Assembly (NCBI RefSeq): GCF_963924675.1
Contig: NC_089220.1
Location: 155,656,270 to 155,720,269 of the forward strand
Reading direction: 5' to 3'
From: Phocoena phocoena
Lineage: Eukaryota > Chordata > Mammalia > Artiodactyla > Phocoenidae
DNA length: 64,000 bases
Shown: positions 12,301 to 24,480 of the stretch, piece after piece
Position numbering within the stretch: the stretch's first letter is position 1
Layout: each line of letters opens with the position of its first letter
Notes under the pieces: model-generated
Seen by the model: only the letters and a program-made list of their open reading frames with translations
What the model was told of the DNA's origin: nothing
Database searches by the model: none
Translations under genes and position numbers: made by a program

Positions 12301-13064
12301 GTTTCTCCCTCCCTTACCCCAGTCTCTGCTCAGTAGGATACCCTGTTACTTTTCTTTCTATAGTTGCAAATGCTAAAGAGATTGTTGGTAATTTTAGAAA
12401 GCTAACAGCATCTGGAGGTGTCGGTGTTCTTGGTAGCAGTTTGGATTGCAAGGGAATATATATGCTGAGATTTGAACCTACTCAAATTTTGGGGGATACA
12501 AAGTTAGAATTAAGCACAGTTCTTTTCAGTGGGAAGGTCTGGATAATGAGAGAACAGCAATTTACTTTTCCAATTCAGTGTCTTCAAAAAACTTTCAAGG
12601 CAGGGTCAGGTAAGCTTTTTATCCTCAAAGAGTTAATCCAAAGTAACTCTTGAACGCTTCAGTTTAGCTAGATGGGAAAAACTGGGCCAGGTTGTTAAAT
12701 ATAGAAATAATAGACCATAAAAGATGAAGAAAAAAGTGTATTGGTCCCAAGGAATAGACAATTGATTGCAAAGTAAGAAAAAAGTTCACTTAAATGAGAT
12801 GTGAAAGGGCTGACTATATAAGACATACTTGGAGCTTTGCAGAATTAACAGCTTTCAAAAGAATGTTTGAAGTAATGTGAATAATATATATCAAATTTAT
12901 TTCTGATTCCAAAGAAAGGCTTTGAAAAAAATATTGAAAGTTCACAAATTTAAAATGACTTGCCAGAGGAGGAAGTCTCCCAGGGTTTGTGTATTAGCAG
13001 TTACTTAATTGATCATAGGACTCTGAATGCCTGGATTGACCTAAAGCAGAGTGGTGATGGATTG
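9393..13064. other. Unrecognised AT-rich intergenic sequence
   Basis: Some 3.7 kb with no gene or repeat I can assign. There is a 16-bp tandem duplication ('attgactcctatataa' twice, about 10183-10214) and poly(T) near 11546-11561. The region 10400-10900 may be a very old LINE remnant, but I cannot support that. Confidence 0.4.
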
Positions 13065-13449
13065 CTGTCCTAGTGCATTATGGACTGAATGTCTCTGTTC
13101 CCCCCAGATTCATACGTTAAAACCCAACCCCCAGTGTGATGGGATTGGGGGTGAGATCTTTGTAGGATAATTAAGCTTAGTGAAGTCATGGGGATGGAGT
13201 CCCTATAATAGAATTAGTGCCCTTATGATAAGAGACCAGAGAGCTTACTATCTCTCTCTCTACCATGTGAGAACATAGCAAGAAGGTAGCCATGTGCAAA
13301 TGAGGAAGACAGCTCTCATTAAGATCCAAATCAGCTAGCACCTTGGTCTTGGACTTCCTAGCTTCCAAACTTCACGACACAGTTATTCATCGTTTAAGCC
13401 ACCCAGTTTATGCTATTCTGTTATAGTAGCCTAAACTGACTTATACATA
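13065..13449 (+). mobile_element. Solo LTR of ERVL-MaLR type (MLT1-like)
   Basis: The order of blocks matches mammalian MaLR LTRs: 'tatggactgaatgtctct' near the start, 'tgatgggattgggggtgag', 'attagtgcccttatgataag', 'ccatgtgagaacatagc', then 'aagccacccagtttatgc' before the end. Length (about 380 bp) fits a solitary LTR. No internal region, gag- or pol-like frame is present. The exact boundaries and the 5-bp TSD are uncertain. Family assignment is by pattern. Confidence 0.75.
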
Positions 13450-14555
13450 GCATAAATGCTTTTCTAGGTTAAATGTTAAGCAGGCATGCATTTTTGATGG
13501 ATAAAGTCATTCCTGAGGTAAAATAAGCAATGCCTAAAAACATAAAGTAGTTATTTCATTATTCATAATGGACAAATGATGAATGTTCTGAAGGGAAGGT
13601 TTAGATGCAGTAGCAGTACTGATTTTGAATAACAATTCCAAACGGTGCAGATGACATGACAATGTGCAAAGGATATTTCACAGGGCAAATGAGGAGAGAA
13701 AGGATAACAGTGAAAATGAGAACAGGGTGTGCTGATCCAAAAATTGCATTTGAAGCCTGTGTGATGTAAATAGCAGGGCTGCTGCCTTCCATGCCCTGCA
13801 ATAGAGAGTTGTGATATCTAATTCACTGCTCAATGTGTCTCCAGTTCACCCAGCAACATTACTGGTAATTACAAGGAGAAAGCATCTCACACATTATGAA
13901 AATCCAGGCTCTGGCAAAAAGGCCTCTGTCGTGATCCAACCTGGTTTATCCTGATGAAGGATCCATGCCAGAGCAGGAAGGGCCTTTGTATTTTGAATCA
14001 GTGCTTTCTTCTCTTGCCTGCTCTGTGATGGAAAGTGTTTAGCCTAATTGCACATTTACCAGTGTAGCTCGAGAATTAGCAAGAATATCAAATTTCTGCT
14101 GGATAACCTCATCCCATATCCATGGGGGGAAAATATTAAAACTGCTCATACAGATTCTTGTTACAACTAATTTATTCATTTCTTTTCTTCAGATATTAGA
14201 AGTCAGAAATTTCCCCCTCAAGCTGTTACTGAAATGTAGAAAATGTGCCATTTTTAGATAGGCTTGTTTTTCAGGGCCTGGTTCTAGACAAAAAGTAATT
14301 AATAGTGAGTATAAGTCAACAGATCTACAGACCCCATGGGGTTTCCTATTACCCTTTGCTTTCCCTGTGTGGCACAAACCTCAGGGATTGACTAGAGGTT
14401 ATTTTTAGTGAGTTTCAGAATTGTGCAAATGCTACTTCTAGTAACATTTCCTAAACTCATTTCTGCTGTCTTCCCTAGCTGGCCCTCCAACACCAGCTAG
14501 AGATGACGAAACACATAATTATAGCTCACAGTTCCTTTCTGTCTACATGGTCGCC
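13450..14555. other. Unrecognised intergenic sequence
   Basis: No gene or repeat supported. Confidence 0.45.
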
Positions 14556-14559
14556 CACA

Positions 14560-14705
14560 GCCAGTGTTCTAGACAGAGACATCCCTAGGACAAGGACAAT
14601 ATGTTATTCACTTCTGTATCACTAGCTCGTACATTAGTATCTGTGTTGTATTAAGTATGCCAAGAAATAAATAAGCAAACTAATCATTTATTGAATGAAT
14701 CAATG
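14560..14705 (+). mobile_element. L2 LINE 3'-end fragment
   Basis: The series 'ttctgtatcactagctc', 'aagaaataaataag' and 'tttattgaatgaatcaatg' is the decayed 3' terminus of L2, which normally ends in a GAATGAATGA-type repeat. Ancient and heavily substituted. Confidence 0.6.
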
Positions 14706-14734
14706 TAAACATGGGGGAGGAGGGATTGGGACCA

Positions 14735-14830
14735 ACTTAGGAATTCAGGAAAGGCTTTCTTGAGAGAGTAAAGTTTGAACTGAGATCTGAAAGAAAGTGC
14801 GAATTGTTGAAGCAAAAGGGAAAAGAAAAT
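14735..14830 (+). mobile_element. L2 LINE internal fragment
   Basis: The blocks 'ctttcttgagagagtaaag' and 'tgaactgagatctgaaag' match the same blocks at 16546-16630, where they sit inside a longer L2 copy. The two are diverged copies of one L2 segment rather than a local duplication. Confidence 0.6.
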
Positions 14831-15865
14831 AAAGATTTCCTGTCTATTAAGTTGAGACCAAAATATCTTATTGACAATCTCGTAGGATTTAAGATAGAGT
14901 TGTTCTTCATAATAGGACGAACTGGGTCCAGGTATATTAGTGCTAACCTGTGGATGCACCTGCTGATCTCCAAACCTCAACTAGCTCTTCCTGGGTCTCT
15001 CTTCTAATAACGCTGCTTTTGTACTCAAGTTCCAATCCCAGATATGCTTCTTTCTTTTCTCATCCTTGAAAAGTCCTGCTACAGCACTAGACTTCTCTTT
15101 GAATTACTATTCTGAATTCCGGTTCCAGTAACCTGAACTTGAACTCTCTTTTGGCTTTGCCTTTCTCTCTCTCTCTGAGGTTGATTCCTGTGGTTGGATT
15201 CTGCTATCTGCATACAGAACTGCAGATGAAATTAGGTATCTTCTTAACCATACTTTTTAGCCATACAACCAGGTTCTCCATCACTTTTGTCTGCTTACTA
15301 GCTTCTTGATTCATTCTCTCCTGTATTTCTGGTGATGATGTTTGCCTGAACAAAGCCTATAGTTTGTTTCTTTGGAGACTCTGCCTGGCCCATCTGATGG
15401 AACTTAAACTATTTGCTAAGTTATGGCTCGTAAACACATACTCCGTGCCTGTGAGTTTAGAGTTTATAGGAGCACCTTACCTCACACGCCCTCTTACCAT
15501 GAGTAAGTTGTCATTGTTTTTGAACAGTCACCATATATGATAATTATAACCACAAGGCTACAGGTCACCAACTGTCCATGCTACTTTGGACGTGTAAGTC
15601 CCCAGGACTCCTTGTGGATGGGGGTTTTGCTAAAATGGCATCATCTAATGGAAACATGACCCTACAGATTAAAGAATGAAGGAGCTGAAAGGAAGAAGAG
15701 ATTGATATACTACCCTGAACAATGAAAATTAAATCCCTAACTTCAGATAGCAAGTTATTTCTAGATGCATCTCTGGTCATCTTTATAATAGGAATCCTTC
15801 CTGACTGGAAGAATAGAAAATTGAATATTTCCTATTCAAAAGGAGCCCACATTTATATTTTGTTT
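14831..15865. other. Unrecognised intergenic sequence
   Basis: No gene or repeat I can assign. The pyrimidine-rich stretch 15160-15180 is short. The block 15565-15625 ('gtcaccaactgtccatg') may be an ancient repeat end. Confidence 0.4.
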
Positions 15866-15947
15866 ATTTCATTATACAAATATATATTTAGTGTCAACTT
15901 TGTTTTAGGTGCTGGGGATAACATGCATGAATAAAAACAGATACACT

Positions 15948-16149
15948 TGGGCTTCCCTGGTGGCGCAGTGGTTGAGAGTCCGCCTGCCGATGCAGGGGAC
16001 GCGGGTTCATGCCCCGGTCCGGGAAGATCCCACATGCCGCTGAGCGGCTAGGCTCGTGAGCCATGGCTGCTGAGCCTGCGCGTCTGGAGCCTGTGCTCCG
16101 CAACGGGAGAGGCCACAACAGTGAGAGGCCCGCGTACCGCAAAAAAAAA
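15948..16149 (+). mobile_element. CHR-type tRNA-derived SINE (short form)
   Basis: Full-length short form of about 200 bp. It starts at 'gggcttccctggtggcgca', carries the B-box-like 'gggttcatgcc', and ends in 'gcgtaccgc' plus an A-tail. A perfect 15-bp TSD 'aaaaacagatacact' lies at 15933-15947 and 16150-16164. Low divergence from the other short copies indicates a comparatively recent insertion. Confidence 0.96.
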
Positions 16150-16342
16150 AAAAACAGATACACTACAGGCCTTCAGAGAATTTCTAGTCCAAGTAGAGAA
16201 ACATATAAATCAAATAATTTTGTACACACATATGGAATTTTAAAACACAGGTATCACTACAGATAAACAGTGAGAGAGGTTACGAGTGCTCTCTGGGAGG
16301 AGAGAAAAGGACCAAGTTCGGAAGTAAGGGAAGACATTTCTT

Positions 16343-16543
16343 TTTTTTTTTTTTTAAGATTTTTTTGATGTGGACCATTTTTTTTTAAGTCTTTATTGAA
16401 TTTATTACAATATTGCTTCTGTTTTATGTTTTGGTTTTTTGGCAGTGAGGTATGTGGGATCTTAGCTTCCCGACCAGAGATCAAACCCGCACTCCCTGCA
16501 TTGGAAGGCGAAGTCTTAACCACTGGACTGCCAGGTAAGTCCC
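16343..16543 (-). mobile_element. CHR-related SINE, variant with 'caatattgcttctg' tail
   Basis: Minus-strand element whose head complement ends at 'ctggactgccaggtaagtcc'. Its 3' part ('atgtggaccat', 'gtctttattgaatttattac') matches only the element at 62458-62667, so these two form a separate subfamily. A perfect 16-bp TSD 'agggaagacatttctt' lies at 16327-16342 and 16544-16559. Confidence 0.95.
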
Positions 16544-16680
16544 AGGGAAGACATTTCTTGAGAAAGTGAAGCCTGAACTGAGATCTAAAGGAAAGTGGAA
16601 ATTAACTAGAGGAAGGAAAGAGGGATGAATGTTTAAGGAAGAGACAACAACATGTATAAAGCCCTTTGACAGCACTGGAA

Positions 16681-18219
16681 GTTATGACGGAAGGCTGTAA
16701 TTCCTGGATAAATGTCAAATAAAGTATAGTGCAAAATAAATCTACAGCTTACATAGAAATATGCATGCAGGGCCTGGTCAGCCCTTTTTTGAAGCTTTGT
16801 CTTAATCCAGGGATCACTGGAAAGGCATTAGAAAGATTTTAAGCATGTGATTTTTCCTTTTGAAACAATTACTTTGGCTGCTCTCTGTAGATTGAATTAA
16901 GACTTCCATATATGGCAACATGATGGACTAGATATTGTAAATATCCTCCAAAGTAAGTATGAAAGTAAAACTTAGCAGACCTTACAGAAATAAACAGAAA
17001 CCTTAGGGTTTAAAAAATGACAAGGTAATTGAAAATCAGTGTGGCAAACTTACATTGATGATGTCGCTCCCTGGAGAGAGTTGTTGTTCTCTGTAACTTA
17101 CAGGTTGGATTTTAATGACCTGTTGAAAGAGAGGGAGAGAAGATAAATCCTCATGTCTGTGCAAGGGGAGGATATGACAGTGATACTTCATATAAAGAAA
17201 GGACACTGGAATGACAACATCATGTTGAAAAGGTAGTCCACATTAAAAAGAAAATGAAAAATTAGCCTATTTTCTAAAGGAGACAATTAGATAATTTTTC
17301 TACAGTAGGCCCTGGGAGTATATAAACATTATAGCTGTCAGAATTCATAACTGGAGGTCATACCCACCATGAGCTGAAGGCTCTATTTCATATTATCTGA
17401 ATGAACCAGGACACTTTAAACATGGAAATGAACTTAATCACTTATCTGTAGCACTCTATACAAATGGAAGAAACAATTCCAAATTCTTCCTACAGATTCC
17501 TATCTCATCACAGTCTTCACGATATTTTTGCAGAAAAAGCAGTGCTCTGCTAAGCATTAAGTACAAAATCAAAAATACAGAAGAAAACTAATCATCTCCA
17601 ATATAAGTAAGAATAAAAAATGAAAATTCAGAATTACACTTTCCAAGTATCTTTAGTAATACACACATACACAGAGAAAATTTAAGCAATTATATTTAAT
17701 TTTTCAAGAAAACAAGAGTACATTTAATGTATGATCAAGACACAAAGCATACTATCATTTAAAACAAAACAATTATTTTAAGTTGAAATGTGCTATCATT
17801 ATAAGAAATACCCATGAAATATAATATACTAATTTGACTCAAGAAAACAGGTCTATAATTGTTCAAGTATTTAAATCTATAATTAAACATAGGTTGAATG
17901 AAATATAACCTAGAAATTTTCAAAAGTAAATTTTGTTAAACTGAAAATAAAGGAAAAATAAAGGAAAAATACAGAATCCCTTGGCAATTCATGTTATGAC
18001 ATTAATATAGACTTGATGTCATAGGCAAATAACTATGGCATAGAAAGAAAACTTTGGGGTCAATCTCAATTACGAAGTTAAGATATAAATATCAGTATTT
18101 TAACAGTAGCAAAACAAACAGCCACCCTGAAACAGTAAATATATTGAAAAATTTACAATTACATATGGTCTATCCAAGCGATTCATGAATTGCTTCATAT
18201 TGAGATATATATAAATTAT
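16681..18219. other. Unrecognised AT-rich sequence, possibly old LINE
   Basis: No gene is supported. The A-rich plus-strand composition and the L1-like sequence that follows suggest this could be the decayed upstream part of an ancient L1 or HAL1. I cannot show it. An 11-bp tandem ('aataaaggaaa' twice) lies at about 17945-17966. Confidence 0.3.
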
Positions 18220-18279
18220 ATCCACCACAATATAAACATATAAAATGATGTTCAGTCTCAAGAGTATTTAGGGAGCTTA

Positions 18280-18690
18280 GGCCAATGGTGATATTACTTC
18301 ATAATCAAGAGATATGTAAATTCAAATATCAAAATTTTATTGGAAAATTAGGTAATGGGATAATGAAAACTCATATATTACAAGTGGAAGTGTAAATTAG
18401 TACAATATCATTGTGCATTTGGCAATATCTGGTAAAATTAAAGATATGCATATTTGGGGGCCAAAGCAATTCCACTCTTGATTATGTACCACTGTAGAAA
18501 CTGCTGCATCAGCACACTATAGATACGTTTACAGTTGTTACTGGCAGCTTCATATATAATAGCAAAAAAGGGAAACAAACTCAGTGTCCACCAACAGAAG
18601 AATAAATTAACAAGCTATGATATATTGAAATAACTTAACAATGTAATCATAATAAATAAACCAGAAAGATATATGTTGTTCCAGTTACTG
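18280..18690 (+). mobile_element. Ancient L1M/HAL1 3'-region fragment (left part)
   Basis: The blocks 'aagtggaagtgtaaattag', 'gcaattccactcttgatta' and 'aaactcagtgtccaccaac' are the decayed ORF2-end/3' UTR order of old mammalian L1s on the plus strand. No open frame survives. The matching right part resumes near 19190. Confidence 0.7.
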
Positions 18691-19189
18691 TGGTTTCAAG
18701 ATATGGTACTCTGACACTTAGTGATGAAGAACAACCATTTATAATGCTCTTGGTTTTCATAGGTCAGAATTGGGACAACGCATAGGGGAAATGGTTTGCC
18801 CCTTCTCTACCTTGTCTGAGGCATCAGTTGGTAGACTGGGAGTCTGGGAAATAGTATCATCTAAAGGCATGCTCATTCCCAAGTCCACTGAGACCAGATG
18901 TCAGCTGATCATCTCAGTTACTCTCCATGAGTCTCTCCACATGGTTTTGGTTTCCTCTTATCATAGTATCTATTTCCCTTGAGGAAGCATCTTAAAATAG
19001 AGAGTAGAATGAAAGTTGTATTCTTCTCACGATCTAGTTCAGAAGTCACATAGCATCACTTCTGAAAAGCTCCCACCCAGATTCAAGGGAAGAAACCCCC
19101 AAACACCTCTCAGGAAGACTAGTCACATGGTAAGAAGAGCATAAAGGCTGGGAAAGATGGTCACAGTCATTTAGGAAATTAAGACCTGC
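18691..19189. other. Unclassified insert between two L1 parts
   Basis: This 0.5-kb block separates the left and right parts of an old L1. Its blocks ('ttactgtggtttcaagata', 'cccacccagattcaaggga') resemble an LTR or MaLR-related sequence I cannot name. No TSD was identified. Confidence 0.3.
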
Positions 19190-19560
19190 TGAACATCACA
19201 ACTGGCATGAATACATTTTTGTGTGGAAAAAAGCAAGTTGCAATACAGAATTCTACTTATGTAGAATGTTTAAATGTTTATATATATACATATATATAGT
19301 GTATTTACATAAGTATGCATATATTTTAAATGAATGCATATATTTAAAGGAAAAAGAAATACAGTGGAAATAATGAACAATAAATTCAAGAAAGATGTTA
19401 TCTTTGGGAATGGTGAAGGGAGGAGTATGCGATTGTGAAGGAATATATAGGAGGTTCCCATAGTGATATTTCATAGTAATATGTTTTATTTCTCAAGGTG
19501 GGTTGCATGGGTGTTCGTTGTAGCATATTACTATACGTGGAAGATAAATTCCAAAGGATT
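19190..19560 (+). mobile_element. Ancient L1M/HAL1 3' UTR (right part)
   Basis: The segments 'gaaaaaagcaagttgcaat', 'cttatgtagaatgtttaaa', 'gatgttatctttgggaatg' and the trailing T-rich part follow an old L1 3' UTR, with an internal 'tatatata' expansion near 19278-19300. It continues the fragment ending near 18690. Confidence 0.6.
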
Positions 19561-21190
19561 TTGAATTTAGTTAGATGTGGGATATTATGTAAACGGAAGT
19601 GCCAGTGATGCGTTCTAGATACAGAACTATCATCTGACTGGATGGTGATATTCTGCCCTTAAATGTATACAGATATTATGATGGAGGAATATAAAGACAC
19701 CGACAGCAGATACACAGTTAGACGTAAAGCCCTTGGGTCAGTCTTCTTTACATCAATATGATTCTACAAAGAAGACACAAAAATCCCAGAAATCACTCTG
19801 GGATTTAAAAAGTTTGTAGTTCAGTAATATCATGTAATAATCAAGGTGACTCAGTAAAACGTCTGCTCTACCAAGCATTCAACAAAATACAAAAGGTTTA
19901 CGATCCTTTAAAAGTGTTTTATTTACAGTATGGCCAGTAGTTATGCACATGTCTGAATGTTAAAGTCCCTGAATAGTTTTCCCCTTAACAAAAATATCTT
20001 TTCCAGCACTAAGCATGATGCTGAAAATTGCACCTCTAGAGATTATTTTCTTTAGGTAGAGCTCTTGAAATTTTCTTTTAAAAGAAGGTTTTCTTGTAAA
20101 ATTTGAAGACCCAGGGGTGGAACAAACCTAAATGTGGTGACTGTTAATCCACACAATGATCGCAGTGGGAGACACCCAAGAGCAAGATCACAGAGGAATG
20201 ATTCTCTGTGAGAACAAACTGAGACTACAGAGGCCACAAGAAAAAGAAAGGGCATGGACTGAGAACAGAGGAATTAAGAACACTCTTTGTTTCCTTGTTT
20301 TTTTGTTTTTGTTTTATCTTATGTACAACTTTTTTGAAGAGAATATGCTTGGCAACTTTGGGATCAACACATGTGGCTACAGACATTTAACATTGCCAGC
20401 TCAGATATATAAATTGACTCCAGCAGTTTGGGAAATACTTCTTAAAAGTACTCAGTAGTGTAAAAATGCTGGTTAAAGAGCTTTGTTGGAAATCTGTTTC
20501 AAGTGATATATACACATTGAGCAAATTACCCATTTAATCAATACAAAGATATATGAACCATTGTGTTGCTTTAAAAACAAAAAGGAGAAAAATAAAATAA
20601 GGAGTTCAGAATCCATTATGTAGGTCAGATACCTAGTATTAATTGGTTTCAGAGGGGTTTATGCTTAAAAATAGACTCCATTCTATATAGAAAAGACAGA
20701 TATTTGTTCTGTTTACATGTAAACTGGGACTGTTTCCTTTAATGTAGATATGAAAGCCAGAATAAGTAACTAAGGCCGCTCAAGAAGAGATTCCCAAGTC
20801 TTCTTTCCTTTTTATTTATTTTTTTTTAAATTTCTTTTAACCTGACAAAAAGGAGAGAAGGAAAATTTCAGAGCCACAGGTAAGCAATAGGACAGCCATG
20901 AAGGAAGACTTTGGAGAGACACAATATTAGTTTTTGTCTTTTAAAATGAAAATCTTCATTCACTGAAGTTTGACCCTGAGAAATATACTTTAGAAAGCTC
21001 AGGTTCTTTCACTCCCACAGAAGGACAACTACACTTTGGTTGGTCAAATAAACATTAATTATACATACATAACTGAAACACTTTCATTGCAAGGCGCTGG
21101 ATATTTCTGTCAAAAGTTGGTGAGTGTTGCTGACTATGATTTAATTAGGCTTGAGTTTTGAAGTATCTCCACTTTCAAAAAAGGTTATAT
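19561..21190. other. Unrecognised intergenic sequence
   Basis: No gene or repeat supported. A 100-codon plus-strand frame (20156-20458) has no recognisable domain. Confidence 0.45.
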
Positions 21191-21201
21191 GCATATATAT
21201 G

Positions 21202-21241
<40 letters not shown>

Positions 21242-21252
21242 TATATATATAT
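21191..21252. repeat. (TA)n microsatellite
   Basis: About 60 bp of alternating TA with a 'cacat' interruption near 21234. Self-complementary and able to extrude a cruciform. Confidence 0.95.
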
Positions 21253-22194
21253 GATACTTACAAATAACAGTTCTGGTTTACCAAGGATTCTCAAAGAAAA
21301 ATTTTCCTACACAGTACTAATTATAGTTGCTATGCCAATTTAGTCTTCTGCCTATCCATTGCTATCTTTCTTCCCATTATTTTTAACAGTTGGTACCAAG
21401 GTAATGTATTATGCAAATTTATTTTAATATAAAACATAGAGATTTCTAATAATATATATTTTTAAATCTCTGAGAATAGTATATTATATGAAGAGACTGT
21501 CAAATCTGGATTCACCTAAAGCATGGAGTTTGAAGTTGAACCTCAGTGCAACTTTAAAACATTGCCCTACCTACATGGTTTAAAACATGGCAATGGTTTA
21601 GCATCCATCCTTGGCCCCATTCCTCCACCTACACTAGAGAAAAGCTGCTTTGCACATGGAGGTCAGAGTGACCTGGTAAATGTTACCTGCCAAGTGCTGT
21701 GAATTTAGGAAGGAAGAACAAGAAAGTCACTGAAAATGACCCAGACACAGGCCTTTTGCCTGTCAAACAAGGAGAAACAGGGATTAAAAATAAACACACA
21801 TCATGTAAGGTTAAGAACTCCTGTTGTGCTAAGAGCTTTTGAAACCTGGAAATACCAGAGGCTTAAGTATATCTAGGATGAAAATGAAAGTGACCCCTGA
21901 TCATTAGTGTGGCACTCAACCCGTGACCAGAGCTCCCACAGGTTATTGCATTCAGCTTAACCAGGGTTAGAAGGGCACGGCAAGGACATAGAAAATGACA
22001 CTCATTCAGTTTAAACATAATTTAATTCTCTGAAGACTTTTTTAATAGGTTCTTGGAATCAACATCTTAGAGCACTCTGACTGAATGCTACTATTTTGGG
22101 AAAATAAAATTGCTGCCATTTCTATTTTCTGTGTGATTCAAGGATCTAAGAAACCAAGTGATGTGCCTTTTGGTGCTTCCATCCTGTAGTCTAA
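21253..22194. other. Unrecognised intergenic sequence
   Basis: No gene or repeat supported. Confidence 0.45.
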
Positions 22195-22964
22195 AATGCA
22201 ATTATTTTAATGCAGTAAGACAAGAAAAGAATACAAAAGGCATACAGATTAGGAAGGAAAAAATAAAACTGTCTTCCTTCTCTGATGACATAATTGTCTA
22301 TGTAGAAAATCTGAAACAATCAACCAAACAATAACAACTCCTGGAACTAAGAAGCCATTACAAAGTAGCAGGATATGACGTTAACATACAAAAGTCAATC
22401 ACTTACCTCTATACCAGCAATAAAAATTTGAAATTAAAACACAATGCCATTTACATTATCACTAAAAAATGAAATACTTAGGTATAAATCTAACCAAATA
22501 ATTGCAAGATCTATATAATGAAAACTACAAAACTCTGATGAGCAAAATCAAAGATCTAAATAACTGGAGAGAGATTCCTTGTTCATGGATAGGAAGATTC
22601 AATATTGTCAGGATGTCAGTTCTTCCCAGGTAGATACACAGACTGAATGGAATCCCAATCAAAATTCTAGTAAGTTATTCTGTGGGTATCAACAAACTGA
22701 TTTTAAAGTTTATATGAAAAGGCAAAAGACCCAGAATAGCCAACCCAATATTGAAGGAAAGGGAAAATGAGGAGGACTGACATTATACAACTTCAAGACT
22801 TATGGTAAGCTACAGTAATCAATTCAATGCAGTGTTGGTGAAAGAATAGACAGATCAATGGAACAGAATAGAGAGTCTAGAAATAGACCCACATAAATGT
22901 AGTCAACTGATCTTTGTCAAAGGAGCAAAGGCTAATCAATACAGTGGAGCAAGGGTAGTCTTTT

Positions 22965-23342
22965 TTTTTTTTAATTGAAATATATTTAGCATATAACATT
23001 GTGTAAATTTAAGGCATACAACATGTTAATTTGATACATTTATATATTGTAATATAATTTTGTAGCAATAATACCTGCATCATGTTACATAATTATTCTT
23101 TCTTTTTAATAGTTGAAATAACAGATTTCTAGTCTCTTAGCATTTGCTGATTACAATACAATATTGTATTCACTATACTGTGCATTAGATCTCTAGGGCT
23201 TATTTACTACTTATTGTAAGTCTGTATCCTTAAACATCATCTTTTCTGTTCCCCCACCCCCCATCCCAGGGTAAACCACCATTTTACTCTCTGTTTTTAA
23301 AAGTTTGGCTTTTTAAAATTCCACATATAAGTGATATCATAC
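22965..23342 (-). mobile_element. Ancient L1M 3' end inserted antisense into the plus-strand L1M
   Basis: The T-run at 22961-22972 is the A-tail read in reverse. The rest ('tgcattagatctctagggc', 'accaccattttactctctg', 'ccacatataagtgatatca') is an L1M 3' UTR on the minus strand. The host L1 resumes with 'caacaaatggtcctggaac'. An 8-bp TSD 'agtctttt' lies at 22957-22964 and 23343-23350. Confidence 0.8.
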
Positions 23343-24276
23343 AGTCTTTTCAACAAATGGTCCTGGAACAAGTGGACGTCCACATGCAAAAAAATGAATC
23401 CAGACACACACCTTATACTCTTACAAAATTAACTCAGAATGGATCATACACCTAAATGTAAAACACAAAACTATAAAACACCTAGAAGATAACACAGGAT
23501 GTTATCCTTCTAGATGACCTTGGAGAAGACTTTTTAGAAGTAACACTAAAGGCACAATCCAATAAAATCCAGTAAGCTGGACTCCATTAAAATTAAAACC
23601 TTCTGCTCTGTGAAGAACAATGTCAAGAGAATGAGCAGGAGAACTACAGACTGGGAGAAAATTTTTTCCACAAGACACATCTAGTAAAGAACTGTTATCC
23701 TAAATATGCAAAGAATAATTAAAACTCAACAATAAGAAAGTAAACATCCCAATTAAAAAATGGGCCGAATATCTTGACAAACACCTCTATTAAAGAAGAT
23801 ATATACATGGCAAATAAGCATATGAACACGTGCTGCACATCATTTATCATCACAGAAATGCAAATTAGATGAACAGTGGGATACCACTACACACCTATTA
23901 GAATGGCCAAAATCTAAAATACTGGTTATAACATATATGACCAAGGATGTGGAGCAACATAAACACTCATTCATTGCTGGTGGAAATGCAAAATAGTGAG
24001 TGCAGTCACTTTGGAAAACACCTTAGTGTTTTGTTTTGTTTTTTGTTTTTTTTTTACAAAGCTAGTCATACTCTTACTATATGATCCAGCAATTGTGCTT
24101 CTTCATATTTATCCAAAAGTATTCAAAAGTTATATCCACACAAAAACCTGCTCACAGATGTTTAAAGCAGCTTTAATTGCCAGAACTTGGAAACCATAAA
24201 GATGTCCTTTAGCAGCTGAATGAATAAACTGTGGTACGTCCGATACAATATTATTCAATGTTAAAAACTAAATGAG

Positions 24277-24480
24277 GGCTTCCCTGGTGGCGCAGTGATT
24301 GAGAGTCCACCTGCCGATGCAGGGGACGCGGGTTCGTGCCCCGGTCCGGGAAGATCCCACATGCCGCGGAGCGGCTGGGCCCGTGGGCCATGGCCGCTGA
24401 GCCTGCGCGTCGGTAGCCTGTGCTCCGCAGCGGGAGAGGCCACAACAGTGAGAGGCCCATGTACCGCAAAAAAAAAAAAA
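24277..24480 (+). mobile_element. CHR-type tRNA-derived SINE (short form)
   Basis: Full-length short form with head 'ggcttccctggtggcgcag' and A-tail. A perfect 14-bp TSD 'aaaaactaaatgag' lies at 24263-24276 and 24481-24494. It sits in the 3' end of the ancient L1M. Minus-strand frames of 60-115 codons across it are only SINE read-through. Confidence 0.97.

Larger units (their letters stand above)
15866..16680 (+). mobile_element. L2 LINE fragment interrupted by two SINEs
   Basis: Three L2 pieces line up in order on the plus strand: 'taggtgctggggataaca' (about 15905), 'aggccttcagagaatttct' (about 16167), and 'cttgagaaagtgaagcctg' to 'aacatgtataaagccc' (16556-16665). They are separated by CHR SINEs at 15948-16149 and 16343-16543, both with clear TSDs, so one ancient L2 took two later insertions. 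Confidence 0.75.

Noticed and set aside
15949..16030. tRNA-like A and B boxes in SINE heads
   Set aside because: They are part of tRNA-derived SINEs followed by unrelated body and A-tail, with no cloverleaf or gene boundary. Not tRNA genes.
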